A DNA stretch of 64,000 nucleotides, from assembly GCA_030430845.1 (NCBI GenBank), contig JAUIKE010000014.1:1-64000 (forward strand), in the 5' to 3' direction. Positions 26,238 through 34,468 of this stretch are shown piece after piece. Position 1 is the first letter of the stretch. Each line of letters opens with the position of its first letter. A program made the position numbers and the translations under genes. This DNA comes from Bacteroidia bacterium (GTDB lineage Bacteria; Bacteroidota; Bacteroidia; Chitinophagales; Saprospiraceae). Under the pieces are notes generated by a model. The model was not told the DNA's origin, ran no database searches, and saw only the letters and a program-made list of their open reading frames with translations.

Positions 26238-26945
26238 ATGATAACAGTTCATAACATCGTCAAAGCATACAAAGGACAAGTAGTATTAAACGTACCTCAG
26301 CTAACGATCAAACCAGGCGAAACTTTCGGCCTGGTGGGTAATAACGGAGCCGGCAAAACCACCCTTTTCAGTCTTTTACTCGACCTCATACAGGCAGATA
26401 AGGGAGAAATTACTTCTAAAGAAAAATCGGTTGCCCGATCCGAGCACTGGAAAGCCTATACAGGCGCTTATCTGGACGAAAACTTCCTGGTCGATTTTCT
26501 ACTGCCCGAGGAATACTTCGAGTTTGTGGGCAAATTATACGGCCTCAATAAAGCTGATGTGAGCAAGCACCTGGATACTTTCGAAACGCTTTTTAACGGA
26601 GAAATACTAGGCCGCAAAAAATACATCCGTGATTTATCCAAGGGGAATCAGAAAAAGGTGGGTATTGCCGGCGCCTTGATGGGGCATCCGGAAGTGGTGA
26701 TCCTGGACGAACCTTTCGCGAACCTGGACCCCAGTTCCCAGATCAAACTCCGTAAGATCATCCAGGAACTGCCCGATCATATGACCGTGCTTATCTCCAG
26801 CCACGACCTTAACCATGTCACGGAAGTGTGCGACCGCATCGTCGTATTGGAAAAAGGAGAAGTGATTCGGGATATCTTTACGGAAGAGAATACTTTGAAG
26901 GAGTTGGAAACTTATTTTACTGAGGAGGTTCAAACCGACTTATAA
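26238..26945 (+). CDS. ABC transporter ATP-binding protein
   Basis: 235 residues with the full ATPase set: Walker A GNNGAGKT (residues 34-41), Q-loop region, signature LSKGNQKK (near 139), Walker B VVILDEPFANLDP (near 155-165) and the H-loop SSHDLNHV. It is the energising subunit of the exporter with the DUF5687 permease just upstream. Its last codon lies inside a 33-bp hairpin shared with the convergent gene. Confidence 0.92.
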   Translation: MITVHNIVKAYKGQVVLNVPQLTIKPGETFGLVGNNGAGKTTLFSLLLDLIQADKGEITSKEKSVARSEHWKAYTGAYLDENFLVDFLLPEEYFEFVGKLYGLNKADVSKHLDTFETLFNGEILGRKKYIRDLSKGNQKKVGIAGALMGHPEVVILDEPFANLDPSSQIKLRKIIQELPDHMTVLISSHDLNHVTEVCDRIVVLEKGEVIRDIFTEENTLKELETYFTEEVQTDL

Positions 26946-26973
26946 GAAATGGGGCGCTGCCCCATTTCTTATA
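26941..26973. terminator. Bidirectional hairpin shared by two stop codons
   Basis: Perfect 15-bp arms (26941-26955 and 26959-26973) around a 3-nt loop. The arms contain the TAA of the ATPase gene on the plus strand and the TAA of the convergent hypothetical on the minus strand. Good candidate for a two-way terminator. Confidence 0.75.
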
Positions 26974-27298
26974 GATACTCCCCTTTGTCAATATCAATAG
27001 CCTTCCACCCCATAGGCTTACATAGGTCAAGAATTTCTTTCTTGGGGAAATACTCCCCTTTTATGTAGAGCAATACGGAGTCGATCACCTCTTTGTCTCC
27101 GAGGGAAAAATCGATGGAATAGTATTCACTCTTGTAATTACCTAAAGCAGGGTTATTCCAGTCGATACCGTGGAATTTTTCAGACAAAACAGCGATCACA
27201 TCATCTAAAGTACCCAAAGAAGGGAGGTCCGCATTGTTTTCCAGTTGTTTCATTGGTATCGGCCGATCCATCTTCAGAAGGAATATATCCCAGTTCAT
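26969..27298 (-). CDS. Small hypothetical protein, possible immunity-like
   Basis: 109 residues, no leader. Begins MNWDIFLLKMDRPI; the middle GIDWNNPALGNYKSEYYSIDF has the W-x-x-P-x-x-G look of a conserved uncharacterised bacterial family, and the C-terminal half (LGDKEVIDSVLLYIKGEY) reads as an alpha/beta domain. It resembles small immunity-type proteins only in size and style. Convergent with the ABC ATPase across a shared hairpin. Confidence 0.65.
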   Translation of the reverse strand: MNWDIFLLKMDRPIPMKQLENNADLPSLGTLDDVIAVLSEKFHGIDWNNPALGNYKSEYYSIDFSLGDKEVIDSVLLYIKGEYFPKKEILDLCKPMGWKAIDIDKGEYL

Positions 27299-27341
27299 AG
27301 CTCATTAATTTAATACACGAGCAATATAAGCCATCCGAGCC

Positions 27342-28223
27342 TCAATTCTTAAACCTGATCCGAAAAGCCAGTCCGAAATCAAGAATCCATCCATTCTGGA
27401 AATCTTCTTCGAAGGGATATTCGAATAGTTTTTCCTGATCATCCGTTTTCAGGTCATACTTATTGATCAGGGTATGACCGAAGGCACCAAACACAACCAA
27501 ATTGTTGCTGAGGTTCAGATCGAGGTAGGCCCTCAACATAAGCTCTTCTGTTCGGAGAAAAGAAGATTGCGGCACATTATGCAAACCGTAGGAATTAGTC
27601 ATCCAGTTAAGAACCAGGCTAGTATACAGCTTTTGGGGCTTTAGAGCATATTCCATTCTGACCTCGGCCGGGAAGAAAGCATATAGATAGACCTTTTCAG
27701 ATAATTGTACGTCCAATCCAAAAATAGGGAAAATAAGCGGGCCGAAAAGTTCTTCTCCATAATGCCCGCCCAGGGTGAATGAAACGCCGTTATCATTGGT
27801 ATAGGTGGCCGCCGCCAGGAATCCCCACGACAGATCCCCAGAAGTCCATATATCGTAATCGGAACCTAGCTTAAGCCGGCTCATCATCAATAACCTCCAG
27901 GAGCTTTCCGGCCAAACCCGAATGTATCCGAGGCTGGCCACGTTTAAAAACAGCGGCTTTTGGTAAGAGCTTTCATTATCCAGGCTAATGGTGCGTCTCT
28001 CTCCGTTCCAACTCAATAAGAGACGGTCTTCTCCCGCCGTTTTAAACCCAAGGTTCAATGTACCGCTGAGTTCCCGGACGTGGAAAGGTTGGTCATCACT
28101 TTTATGTGAAGTAGGAATTTGAATAAAATCGAGCCGGGCGATATCGAAGAAGGATTGTGCCGCCAAAGAAAAGGAAAAGCATACAAACAGGCCCACAAAG
28201 ACAGTAGTTCTTGTGTTTTTCAT
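27342..28223 (-). CDS. DUF6268-like outer-membrane beta-barrel protein
   Basis: 293 residues with a signal peptide (FVCFSFSLAAQS, cleavage near 23). The rest is a run of amphipathic beta strands with aromatic girdles (VYLYAFFPAEVRMEY, NLVVFGAFGHTLI) ending LDFGLAFRIRF, typical of an outer-membrane barrel. It likely forms a pore or carries out a structural role; substrate unknown. A 224-bp MITE lies about 100 bp upstream of the start. Confidence 0.7.
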   Translation of the reverse strand: MKNTRTTVFVGLFVCFSFSLAAQSFFDIARLDFIQIPTSHKSDDQPFHVRELSGTLNLGFKTAGEDRLLLSWNGERRTISLDNESSYQKPLFLNVASLGYIRVWPESSWRLLMMSRLKLGSDYDIWTSGDLSWGFLAAATYTNDNGVSFTLGGHYGEELFGPLIFPIFGLDVQLSEKVYLYAFFPAEVRMEYALKPQKLYTSLVLNWMTNSYGLHNVPQSSFLRTEELMLRAYLDLNLSNNLVVFGAFGHTLINKYDLKTDDQEKLFEYPFEEDFQNGWILDFGLAFRIRFKN

Positions 28224-28565
28224 ACGTGGGTGGGTTAAAGGTTCTTAATTCTTCTAAAGTTAGGCGATAAATCGTTCTCTTCAAATGACAAGGGTCATAT
28301 TTCTGAGTGAAGTTGCGTACATCTGGTATTAGTGTCGCTGCGCCCAGACGGGCCGTATGGCTGCAGCTCAACAGGGCGTATTTTTTTAGCCTACGGTTGC
28401 ACCGTAGGCTAGAAACTGTCACCGCTACGCGGTTTAAAAACGAAATATCAGCCGCAGAGCGGCGAGACCTTTTTAACCTAGGGTTTCCAAACCCTAGGTA
28501 AGCAAAAAAAAACGTAATAAAGCTGCAGCGCAGCGACACTAATACCATGTGTAAATAAGGGGCAG
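28224..28565. other. 342-bp intergenic region dominated by a MITE
   Basis: Lies upstream of the DUF6268 gene and downstream of the cold-shock gene. About two-thirds of it is the MITE at 28324-28547; the remaining ~100 bp between MITE and barrel gene probably holds its promoter. No gene is evident. Confidence 0.7.
28324..28547. mobile_element. 224-bp MITE-like element with 20-bp terminal inverted repeats
   Basis: Perfect 20-bp inverted ends: TGGTATTAGTGTCGCTGCGC at 28324-28343 and its reverse complement at 28528-28547. Inside are two perfect hairpins: 11-bp arms at 28387-28397/28401-28411 (TAGCCTACGGT) and 28476-28486/28489-28499 (ACCTAGGGTTT), plus a GCCG/CGGC pair. No ORF of transposase size. 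It looks like a non-autonomous element mobilised in trans; a RAYT or other transposase elsewhere in the genome is inferred. Confidence 0.8.
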
Positions 28566-28787
28566 TTACTTCTTCTCTAAACGCACCTGAGTAGCAAACG
28601 ATCCCTGCTTATCTTCCCTGACTTCAAAAAGCACCACATCCCCTTTTTTTATAGGGTCTTTCAAATGCTTTCGATGTACGTAGAACTCTTCCCGTGTTTC
28701 GGGAACGCGGATATAGCCGTAGCCTTTTTTTTCTATAAAAAACTGGACCACACCTTTTCGCATATTTTCTGTTTCGACCAGTGCCAT
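28566..28787 (-). CDS. Cold-shock-domain protein
   Basis: 73 residues forming a single cold-shock domain. RKGVVQFFIEKKGYGYIRV carries the RNP1-like aromatic segment, and EEFYVHRKHL fills the RNP2 area. The EDKQGSFATQV end closes the five-strand barrel. It binds single-stranded RNA or DNA and acts as an RNA chaperone. A second Met at residue 9 could be the start. Divergent from lpxD. Confidence 0.82.
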   Translation of the reverse strand: MALVETENMRKGVVQFFIEKKGYGYIRVPETREEFYVHRKHLKDPIKKGDVVLFEVREDKQGSFATQVRLEKK

Positions 28788-28816
28788 AAATCATCCTTCA
28801 TTATTACAGAATATTC

Positions 28817-28824
28817 TATTTTTG
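28817..28824 (+). promoter_or_regulatory. Candidate -7 box before lpxD
   Basis: TATTTTTG matches the Bacteroidota -7 consensus TAnnTTTG and lies 45 bp upstream of the lpxD start codon. No convincing -33 TTG was found at the right distance, so support is weak. Confidence 0.35.
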
Positions 28825-28869
28825 CGGAGCATAAGATTTTAGCTTAAACCTCTAAACTTTGTTCCCTGC

Positions 28870-29802
28870 ATGAAATTTCCCAAGCCTATCCCCGTCAAAG
28901 AAATTGCTGAGCGCATCGATGCTCAGATCATTGGAGATGAGAAAGTATTGGCCACAGGCATCAATGAGATCCATCAGGTTCAGGAAGGAGACATCACCTT
29001 CGTGGATGTCAAAAAATACTTCGACAAATCTTTGAACTCCAAGGCCAGTATCATCATTTTAAACGAAAAAACAAAATGCCCGCCCGGCAAAACGCTTTTG
29101 TTGTGCGACCATCCTTTTGAAGCCTACAACAGCCTGGTGCTGGAGTTCCGGCCTCTTCGGCCACTCACCACCAACATCAGTCCGGATGCCCGGATCGCTG
29201 ACACGGCTATTATTGAACCCAACGTCATTATCGGCCCTGATGTTAGCATTGGCGAACATTGCCACATCCAGGCAAATGTTACCATTGCTGAGCACACCAT
29301 CATCAAGGATCATGTGACCATCCAGTCGGGCTCTGTGATCGGGACGGACGCATTTTACTTCAAAAAAACAGATGCCGGATATCAAAAGTGGCGTTCCGGA
29401 GGCCGGGTCATCATCGAAGATCATGTTGACATCGGAGCGGGTTGTACGATCAATAAGGGGGTATCAGGAGATACGATCATCGGGGAAGGCACAAAGATCG
29501 ATGGTCAGGTACATATTGGCCATGATGTAGTGATTGGGAAACGTTGCCTTTTAGCCGCTCAGGTGGGCGTTAGTGGTAATACCGTTTTGGGGGATGATGT
29601 TGTTTTGTATGGCCAGGTGGGAATTGCTCAAAACCTCAAGATCGGCGATAAGGTTATCGTATCTGCAAAATCAGGTGTTTCTAAAGACCTGGAAGAAGGA
29701 AAGGTGTATTTTGGTTATCCTGCTACAGAAGCACGCTCAAAATTTAAAGAGCTGGCAGCATTGAGACATTTACCAGAGTTTTTTGCTAATTATTATAAGT
29801 AA
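28870..29802 (+). CDS. lpxD: LpxD-like UDP-3-O-acyl-glucosamine N-acyltransferase
   Basis: 310 residues. An N-terminal uridine-binding domain (~1-100) precedes a left-handed beta helix of hexapeptide repeats (SPDARIADTAIIEPNVIIG onward). The HIGHD motif near residue 217 supplies the catalytic His, and DAFYFKK and the C-terminal helix support LpxD rather than LpxA. It adds the amide-linked 3-hydroxyacyl chain in lipid A synthesis. It is about 30-40 residues shorter than E. coli LpxD; Bacteroidota often carry a shorter LpxD-like paralogue, so this may be that version. The stop codon is the first base of a 34-bp palindrome. Confidence 0.85.
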   Translation: MKFPKPIPVKEIAERIDAQIIGDEKVLATGINEIHQVQEGDITFVDVKKYFDKSLNSKASIIILNEKTKCPPGKTLLLCDHPFEAYNSLVLEFRPLRPLTTNISPDARIADTAIIEPNVIIGPDVSIGEHCHIQANVTIAEHTIIKDHVTIQSGSVIGTDAFYFKKTDAGYQKWRSGGRVIIEDHVDIGAGCTINKGVSGDTIIGEGTKIDGQVHIGHDVVIGKRCLLAAQVGVSGNTVLGDDVVLYGQVGIAQNLKIGDKVIVSAKSGVSKDLEEGKVYFGYPATEARSKFKELAALRHLPEFFANYYK

Positions 29803-29833
29803 ATAAGGAGTGGGCTAGCCCACTCCTTATTTA
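29800..29833 (+). terminator. 34-bp perfect palindrome starting at the lpxD stop
   Basis: The sequence 29800-29833 equals its own reverse complement with no loop; it begins with the TAA of lpxD (centre TGGGCTAGCCCA). A second, conventional hairpin follows at 29841-29872. Confidence 0.75.
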
Positions 29834-29840
29834 AATTAGT

Positions 29841-29872
29841 AAAGGGGATCATCCTTTCGGCTGATCCCCTTT
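29841..29872 (+). terminator. Rho-independent terminator, usable both ways
   Basis: AAAGGGGATCA (29841-29851) pairs with TGATCCCCTTT (29862-29872) around a 10-nt loop, followed on the plus strand by a T-run. It can end both lpxD and the convergent T9SS mini-protein gene. Confidence 0.75.
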
Positions 29873-29874
29873 TT

Positions 29875-30222
29875 TCATTGTTTCTTAACTCGTTTGGTAG
29901 TAATGATCTTATTTTTATCCCCTATGATCTGTACCAGGTACATCCCTCGGGGTAGATCCCCGATTCGGTATAGTTTTTGATCTTCAATAGCCTCGAAAAC
30001 CCTTAAAGTTCTTCCTACCATATTTATAATTACAATCTTTTTTACCTCTTCGCTATTGCTCAGTTGAATGTAATCGGTTGCGGGGTTGGGAAAAATTTGA
30101 ATAAGGTCGGCCGTCGATTTTTGGGATAATAACTTATAGCGCTCATTAAAGCTGTTGGAGCTTTGTGAGTACAACATAACACTACCACAAAGAAGAAAAA
30201 GAAATAGTAAAGTTTGCTTCAT
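29875..30222 (-). CDS. Mini-protein made mainly of a T9SS sorting domain
   Basis: 115 residues: signal peptide (FLFLLCGSVMLYSQ), a ~25-residue linker, then a type IX secretion C-terminal sorting domain (IFPNPATDYIQL, IINMVGRTLRV, GDLPRGMYLVQII, KRVKKQ). Normally this domain is appended to a large cargo; here there is no cargo to speak of. It would be exported to the periplasm and, if the signal works, sent through the outer membrane or attached to the surface. Function unknown. Confidence 0.8.
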   Translation of the reverse strand: MKQTLLFLFLLCGSVMLYSQSSNSFNERYKLLSQKSTADLIQIFPNPATDYIQLSNSEEVKKIVIINMVGRTLRVFEAIEDQKLYRIGDLPRGMYLVQIIGDKNKIITTKRVKKQ

Positions 30223-30421
30223 ATATATTGTGGTTTAATATGTACCTCGCGGTTTTGGTAAAATAAGGCATTATCATATTAAAAACAAGCAAATCTTTTC
30301 CTAATTAAAAAAAAATTAACAGTTCTAACACAATAAAATTGAAATGCCTCTCCATATTTTCAGGCAACTTTTTTAAGGTTAAAAAACCAAAGCGCTCTGA
30401 ATGAATCGTTTATATACAAGT

Positions 30422-30448
30422 GGAACATATGGCGGCGCCATATGTTCC
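30422..30448. terminator. Hairpin after thrS
   Basis: Perfect 12-bp arms (GGAACATATGGC) with a 3-nt loop, ending 5 bp before the thrS stop codon. Probable thrS terminator. Confidence 0.6.
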
Positions 30449-30453
30449 CACAA

Positions 30454-32382
30454 TTATTCTTCTTCCGCCATTTTTTTAAAGTAGGCGACAAATTCATCGA
30501 CGCTCATGCTTCCCTGATCGCCTTCTCCTTGCTTACGCACCGACACTTGTCCGGCCTCTACTTCCTTCTCTCCGATGATCAGCATCAGCGGAATTTTCTT
30601 CAATTCTGTATCGCGAATCTTTCTGCCGATGCTTTCAGTCCTGTCATCGATAAAGCCTCGAATGTCTTGTGCTGCCAGGGCCGTTTCCACCTCTTTGGCA
30701 TAGTCCAGGAAGTTGTCGCTGATCGGCAAAATGGCATACTGCTCAGGTGTCAGCCACAGCGGAAACTTACCCGCCGTATGTTCGATCAGGATGCTCATGA
30801 AGCGTTCCATAGATCCAAATGGCGCCCGGTGGATCATCACTGGGCGGTGCGGCTGATTATCAGAGCCGGTATACTCCAACTCAAAGCGATCCGGCAGGTT
30901 GTAATCCACCTGAATGGTTCCCAGCTGCCAGCTGCGGCCCAGGGCATCCTTAACCATGAAGTCGAGCTTAGGGCCGTAAAAGGCCGCCTCACCTAGCTCA
31001 GTGACGGTTTTCAGACCGACCTCTTTTGTGGCTTCAATGATGGCCGATTCTGCTTTTTCCCAGTTTTCATCCGTACCAATATACTTTTCTGGCTTTTCCG
31101 GATCGCGCAGACTGATCTGGGCCGTGAAGTCTTCAAAACCTACTTTACTCAACACGGTTTTGGTTAGGTCCAGCACATTCAAAAACTCGTCCTTCAATTG
31201 CTCAGAAGTACAGAAAATGTGGGCATCATCCTGGGTAAAGCCGCGTACTCTCGACAAGCCGTGCAGCTCTCCGCTCTGCTCATAACGATACACTGTTCCG
31301 AACTCAGCCACTCTCATCGGTAACTCTTTATATGAGCGAGGGCGAACCGCGAAGATCTCACAGTGGTGCGGGCAGTTCATCGGCTTCAACAGAAACTCCT
31401 CTCCTTCTTTAGGCGTATGTATCGGCTGAAAACTGTCTTCACCATATTTTTCGTAGTGCCCGGAAGTCACGTACAGGTCTTTCTTACCAATGTGTGGTGT
31501 TGCTACCAGTTTGTATCCTCTCTTCTCCTGCTCTTCCTTCAAAAAGGCCATTAAGCGATCGCGAACGGCATTTCCTTTCGGCAACCAGATCGGCAGTCCC
31601 ATCCCCACTCGCTCAGAGAACATGAACAGTTCTAATTCTGCTCCAAGTTTACGATGATCGCGCTTTTTGGCCTCCTCAAGCAAGTGCAGATACTCGTCGA
31701 GTTCTTTTTGCTTTGGGAAGGTGACGCCATAGATACGAGTGAGCTGCTGGCGAGTCTCATCGCCGCGCCAGTAGGCACCGGCCAGGCTCATCAGCTTGAT
31801 GGCTTTGATCTTGCCGGTATCAGGAATATGAGGGCCTTTACAAAGATCCACGAACTTGCCTTGCTCGTAGAAGGTAATGGTGCCGTCTTCCAGTTCGCTG
31901 ATCAGTTCCAGCTTGTACTCATCTCCTTTTCCTTCGAAATACTCCAGGGCCTCTTTTTTTGATACCTCCTTTCGAGTATATTCATTTTTCTGGCGGGCCA
32001 ATTCGAGCATTTTCTTTTCGATCTTCGGCAGTTCATCTGAGGAGATCTGGCGGTCACCGGTATCGACATCATAGTAAAAACCATTATCAATGGCCGGGCC
32101 AATACCAAACTTAACACCAGGGTATAGCGCTTCCAATGCTTCTGCCATCAGGTGAGCAGAAGAGTGCCAAAACGTCATTTTCCCCGCCGTATCGTTCCAC
32201 GTCAGCAATTGTACGGTAGCATCCTCGTTGATAGGGCGCGTGGCATCCCACACTTCACCGTTAACTTTTGCAGACAAAACGTTCTTCGCCAGGCCGTGAC
32301 TGATCGACTTGGCAATCTCCAGTGCAGTAGTCCCTTTTTCGTACTGCCGCACATTTCCGTCAGGGAAAGTAATGTTGATCAT
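30454..32382 (-). CDS. thrS: Threonyl-tRNA synthetase
   Basis: 642 residues, the normal length. N-terminal TGS domain (~1-60), editing domain with [11 protein letters not shown] (~75-85) and the tRNA_SAD region near 170-220. The class II catalytic core includes the ThrRS motif [10 protein letters not shown] (~338-347) and [15 protein letters not shown], followed by a C-terminal anticodon-binding domain (~545-640). It charges tRNA-Thr with threonine and clears Ser-tRNA-Thr through the editing domain. The upstream region holds a 59-bp hairpin, and a palindrome follows the stop. Confidence 0.97.
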   Translation of the reverse strand: MINITFPDGNVRQYEKGTTALEIAKSISHGLAKNVLSAKVNGEVWDATRPINEDATVQLLTWNDTAGKMTFWHSSAHLMAEALEALYPGVKFGIGPAIDNGFYYDVDTGDRQISSDELPKIEKKMLELARQKNEYTRKEVSKKEALEYFEGKGDEYKLELISELEDGTITFYEQGKFVDLCKGPHIPDTGKIKAIKLMSLAGAYWRGDETRQQLTRIYGVTFPKQKELDEYLHLLEEAKKRDHRKLGAELELFMFSERVGMGLPIWLPKGNAVRDRLMAFLKEEQEKRGYKLVATPHIGKKDLYVTSGHYEKYGEDSFQPIHTPKEGEEFLLKPMNCPHHCEIFAVRPRSYKELPMRVAEFGTVYRYEQSGELHGLSRVRGFTQDDAHIFCTSEQLKDEFLNVLDLTKTVLSKVGFEDFTAQISLRDPEKPEKYIGTDENWEKAESAIIEATKEVGLKTVTELGEAAFYGPKLDFMVKDALGRSWQLGTIQVDYNLPDRFELEYTGSDNQPHRPVMIHRAPFGSMERFMSILIEHTAGKFPLWLTPEQYAILPISDNFLDYAKEVETALAAQDIRGFIDDRTESIGRKIRDTELKKIPLMLIIGEKEVEAGQVSVRKQGEGDQGSMSVDEFVAYFKKMAEEE

Positions 32383-32442
32383 TGTTTTAGCATTTATGTT
32401 TTATAACTCTACGCAGATTATTGCGAAATAGTTCTGTAAAAC

Positions 32443-32501
32443 GAAGGAATATGGGGCTGTCTCATCCGCCTTGGTCGGATGAGACAGCCCCATATTCCTT
32501 C
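32443..32501. terminator. Hairpin with 26-bp perfect stem
   Basis: Perfect 26-bp arms (32443-32468 and 32476-32501) around the 7-nt loop CCTTGGT. It lies upstream of thrS on the same strand as the DUF2911 gene, so it can terminate that gene's transcript. The arm contains GGGGCTGTCTCAT, a word also seen at the end of the 158-bp element at 40.9 kb. Confidence 0.65.
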
Positions 32502-32586
32502 ATTCCTCTAAAAAGGTTGCTAAATTAGTGTTTTTTATGGATTTACTAAAGGTAGGTAGCGTTACTTTTTATTAAAGGGAAAGAAT

Positions 32587-32778
32587 TCAATTCAGATGCC
32601 TGACCATTTCCTTGTAAAAAAGAATTTTCCTGAATTCTCCTGGCTGTTTGTCATTCAATAATTTCAAATCCCCTCTGGCATCAATTAACTTGCCAAAGTT
32701 GTCTTCTGTAGCTATTGAATGGCTATTTCCTTTCCTGTTCCAAAGCCAGCTTATTTTGGAGATATAGATATTGGGCAT
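32587..32778 (-). CDS. Doubtful small ORF overlapping the DUF2911 gene end
   Basis: A 63-codon frame overlaps the last 56 bp of the DUF2911-TPR gene. Its distal part (GDLKLLNDKQPGEFRKILFY) has a protein-like composition and could be the tail of a decayed gene, since the start lies inside another reading frame. No family recognised. Confidence 0.25.
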   Translation of the reverse strand: MPNIYISKISWLWNRKGNSHSIATEDNFGKLIDARGDLKLLNDKQPGEFRKILFYKEMVRHLN

Positions 32779-33838
32779 AGTTCATCCATCCATCTTCTTG
32801 CACTACGGTCATTTCATAAGCCTTCTTAAAATGCTCGGTTGCTTTTTGCTGATTCCCTTCTTTCAGATAATATTCGCCAAATGCAAAGTGAGTTTGAAAA
32901 TTATCCGGATACCTGCGCAGTCCTTCCTGGAGGATCTTCAGGGCCTCTCCTTTTTTATTTTCCACTGCGTACTTTCTCAAAGCATAGTAGTAAATATTAA
33001 ATCGACCGGCCATGTCCCAGGCTTTTTCAATCAATTGATTGCCTTCTTTTTGCTTTCCCATAGACTGCAATATTTCTCCTTTCAATACTTTATAATTAAA
33101 AGCATAAGCCTTGCGATAATATTCATTTTCGATGGAATCAAGCAGGCTATGCGACAGCTCCAGGTATTCCAATGCTGCTTCTTTTTGGGAGGGATCCTTT
33201 TCCAGGGTACGAATGGCTAATTCCTGAAAGTCAATAGCTGTTTTATGCTCCTTTTTATTTAAGTCAAGCATCATATTCGTAAGGGCATCTGTACTGACCG
33301 TAAAAGAAACGGCTGTATTTTCCCAGCGCAATTGAATGTCAACGGATTCCGTACCGGGCTTTATGAATTCATAGCTCAGCCACTCCTGAAAGGGCATATC
33401 CTCTGTTTTCACGGGTATACGCAGCACATCATTGGCTTTATCATAGTTAAACGCACCCCAGCTTTTGCCCGATGAAAAGATCAGGGTCCATTCATTTTTG
33501 GCAACCAACACCAGGAAGCCGTAAGATCCGGCTTTTAATTCTTTCCCCTCGATTTTTACATTATGGCTAAATTCGATGGTGGTCCGTTCATTGGAGCCGG
33601 CCCTCCACGGATACTCTTTCCCGTCTACCACAAAGTCAAAAGGAACGATCCCGCCGAATATTTTCCGGCCATTTACTGAAGGGCTGTGATATTTTATGGT
33701 AATGTCACAATTCCCAATATTGGCGGATGTGGTACGGGATTGGCTGACGAGTGTTTTTCCTCCTACGTCCTGGCCCTTTGCATTGATGGTCATTAAGGAT
33801 AAAAAAATGAGTGTGAGTAGTACTGAATTGATCTTCAT
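32723..33838 (-). CDS. Secreted DUF2911 protein with TPR repeats
   Basis: 371 residues. Signal peptide (LIFLSLMTINAKGQ, cleavage near 22), then a DUF2911 domain (~25-185) recognisable from NCDITIKYHSPSVNGRKIFG, FDFVVDGKEYPWRAGSNE and GSYGFLVLV. From ~195 on the protein is helical with TPR-like units (YPDNFQTHFAFGEYYLKEGN). It probably acts in the periplasm; the DUF2911 ligand is unknown. A motif-bearing hairpin lies 48 bp upstream, and a possible regulator gene sits two genes further upstream. Confidence 0.85.
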   Translation of the reverse strand: MKINSVLLTLIFLSLMTINAKGQDVGGKTLVSQSRTTSANIGNCDITIKYHSPSVNGRKIFGGIVPFDFVVDGKEYPWRAGSNERTTIEFSHNVKIEGKELKAGSYGFLVLVAKNEWTLIFSSGKSWGAFNYDKANDVLRIPVKTEDMPFQEWLSYEFIKPGTESVDIQLRWENTAVSFTVSTDALTNMMLDLNKKEHKTAIDFQELAIRTLEKDPSQKEAALEYLELSHSLLDSIENEYYRKAYAFNYKVLKGEILQSMGKQKEGNQLIEKAWDMAGRFNIYYYALRKYAVENKKGEALKILQEGLRRYPDNFQTHFAFGEYYLKEGNQQKATEHFKKAYEMTVVQEDGWMNYAQYLYLQNKLALEQERK

Positions 33839-33885
33839 AATAAATAGTTTTTTTATTCAGTCCAATCTTACACACTCTTATTTTA

Positions 33886-33936
33886 AAAGGCCATGAATCA
33901 GTTGAGCAAGTTGGTTCAATATGGTTCATGGCCTTT
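33886..33936 (-). promoter_or_regulatory. Hairpin enclosing a phased repeat upstream of the DUF2911 gene
   Basis: Arms AAAGGCCATGAA (33886-33897) and TTCATGGCCTTT (33925-33936) enclose TCAGTTGAGCAAGTTGGTT. The outer hairpin probably ends the SnoaL-like gene transcript. The loop carries a TGAATCAG(C)TTGA-type word shared with the repeats at 35721-35760, so it may also be a protein-binding site. Confidence 0.45.
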
Positions 33937-33943
33937 CGCTTAA

Positions 33944-34462
33944 TTATTCTTTGCTCAGAAAGGACGCTGGGATGGGAAACTTACCACTCTCCATTTGCCA
34001 AAACATGGACATGATCCAATATCGCTCTCCGTCATAAAAGTAGTGATAGTTCGTAACGCCTCTTCCTTCTGCCGTTTTATCCTCCATCCAGAATTTGTAG
34101 GTACTAACCACATTGACCATGGTTCCGTATTTTTTCACATCGCTGGAGATCTCTTCTTCGTAAAAGCCTCGCTTATCCAGATAATCCAGTTTCTCGAGGT
34201 ATTCGTCAAAATCAAACATCATCAAATTTGCTTTCCCTGCTTCCTCTGACCAATAGCTATAAATAAAGGAAGCCTTTGGATGAAATAAATTCCTGAATCG
34301 GTCAAAATCTCGTTTTTGGCCTATGGGTCCTGAAATACATTCATAATAAGCCTTCGTCAAATTTTCGATGGACCTTACATCTTTACTGTAATCTGCACTT
34401 TGAGCATGGAGTGACATGGCCAGCAAAGTGGCACAAAAGAGTAGAATCGGTTTCATAAACAA
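33944..34462 (-). CDS. Secreted SnoaL-like protein
   Basis: 172 residues with a signal peptide (LLFCATLLAMSLHAQS). The body has the NTF2-like layout: helix ENLTKAYYECISGP, then DRFRNLFHPKASFIYSYW, a long helix (FDFDEYLEKLDYLDKRGF) and closing strands (GTMVNVVSTYKFWM then YWIMSMFWQME). No catalytic residues assignable. The gap to the upstream membrane-anchored protein gene is 6 bp, so they are cotranscribed. Confidence 0.8.
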   Translation of the reverse strand: MFMKPILLFCATLLAMSLHAQSADYSKDVRSIENLTKAYYECISGPIGQKRDFDRFRNLFHPKASFIYSYWSEEAGKANLMMFDFDEYLEKLDYLDKRGFYEEEISSDVKKYGTMVNVVSTYKFWMEDKTAEGRGVTNYHYFYDGERYWIMSMFWQMESGKFPIPASFLSKE

Positions 34463-34468
34463 CAGTTA

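Noticed and set aside
28102-28548. 148-codon minus ORF across the MITE
   Set aside because: Starts in the MITE end and overlaps the barrel gene's leader in another frame; a product of the repeat's GC-rich hairpins.
30442-30996. 184-codon plus-strand ORF inside thrS
   Set aside because: Antisense to thrS; composition and start not gene-like.
32443-32501. IS end in the thrS upstream hairpin
   Set aside because: Although GGGGCTGTCTCAT appears, the whole 26-bp arm is perfectly paired with the other side over 59 bp, so it reads as a gene-end hairpin, not an element with separated ends.
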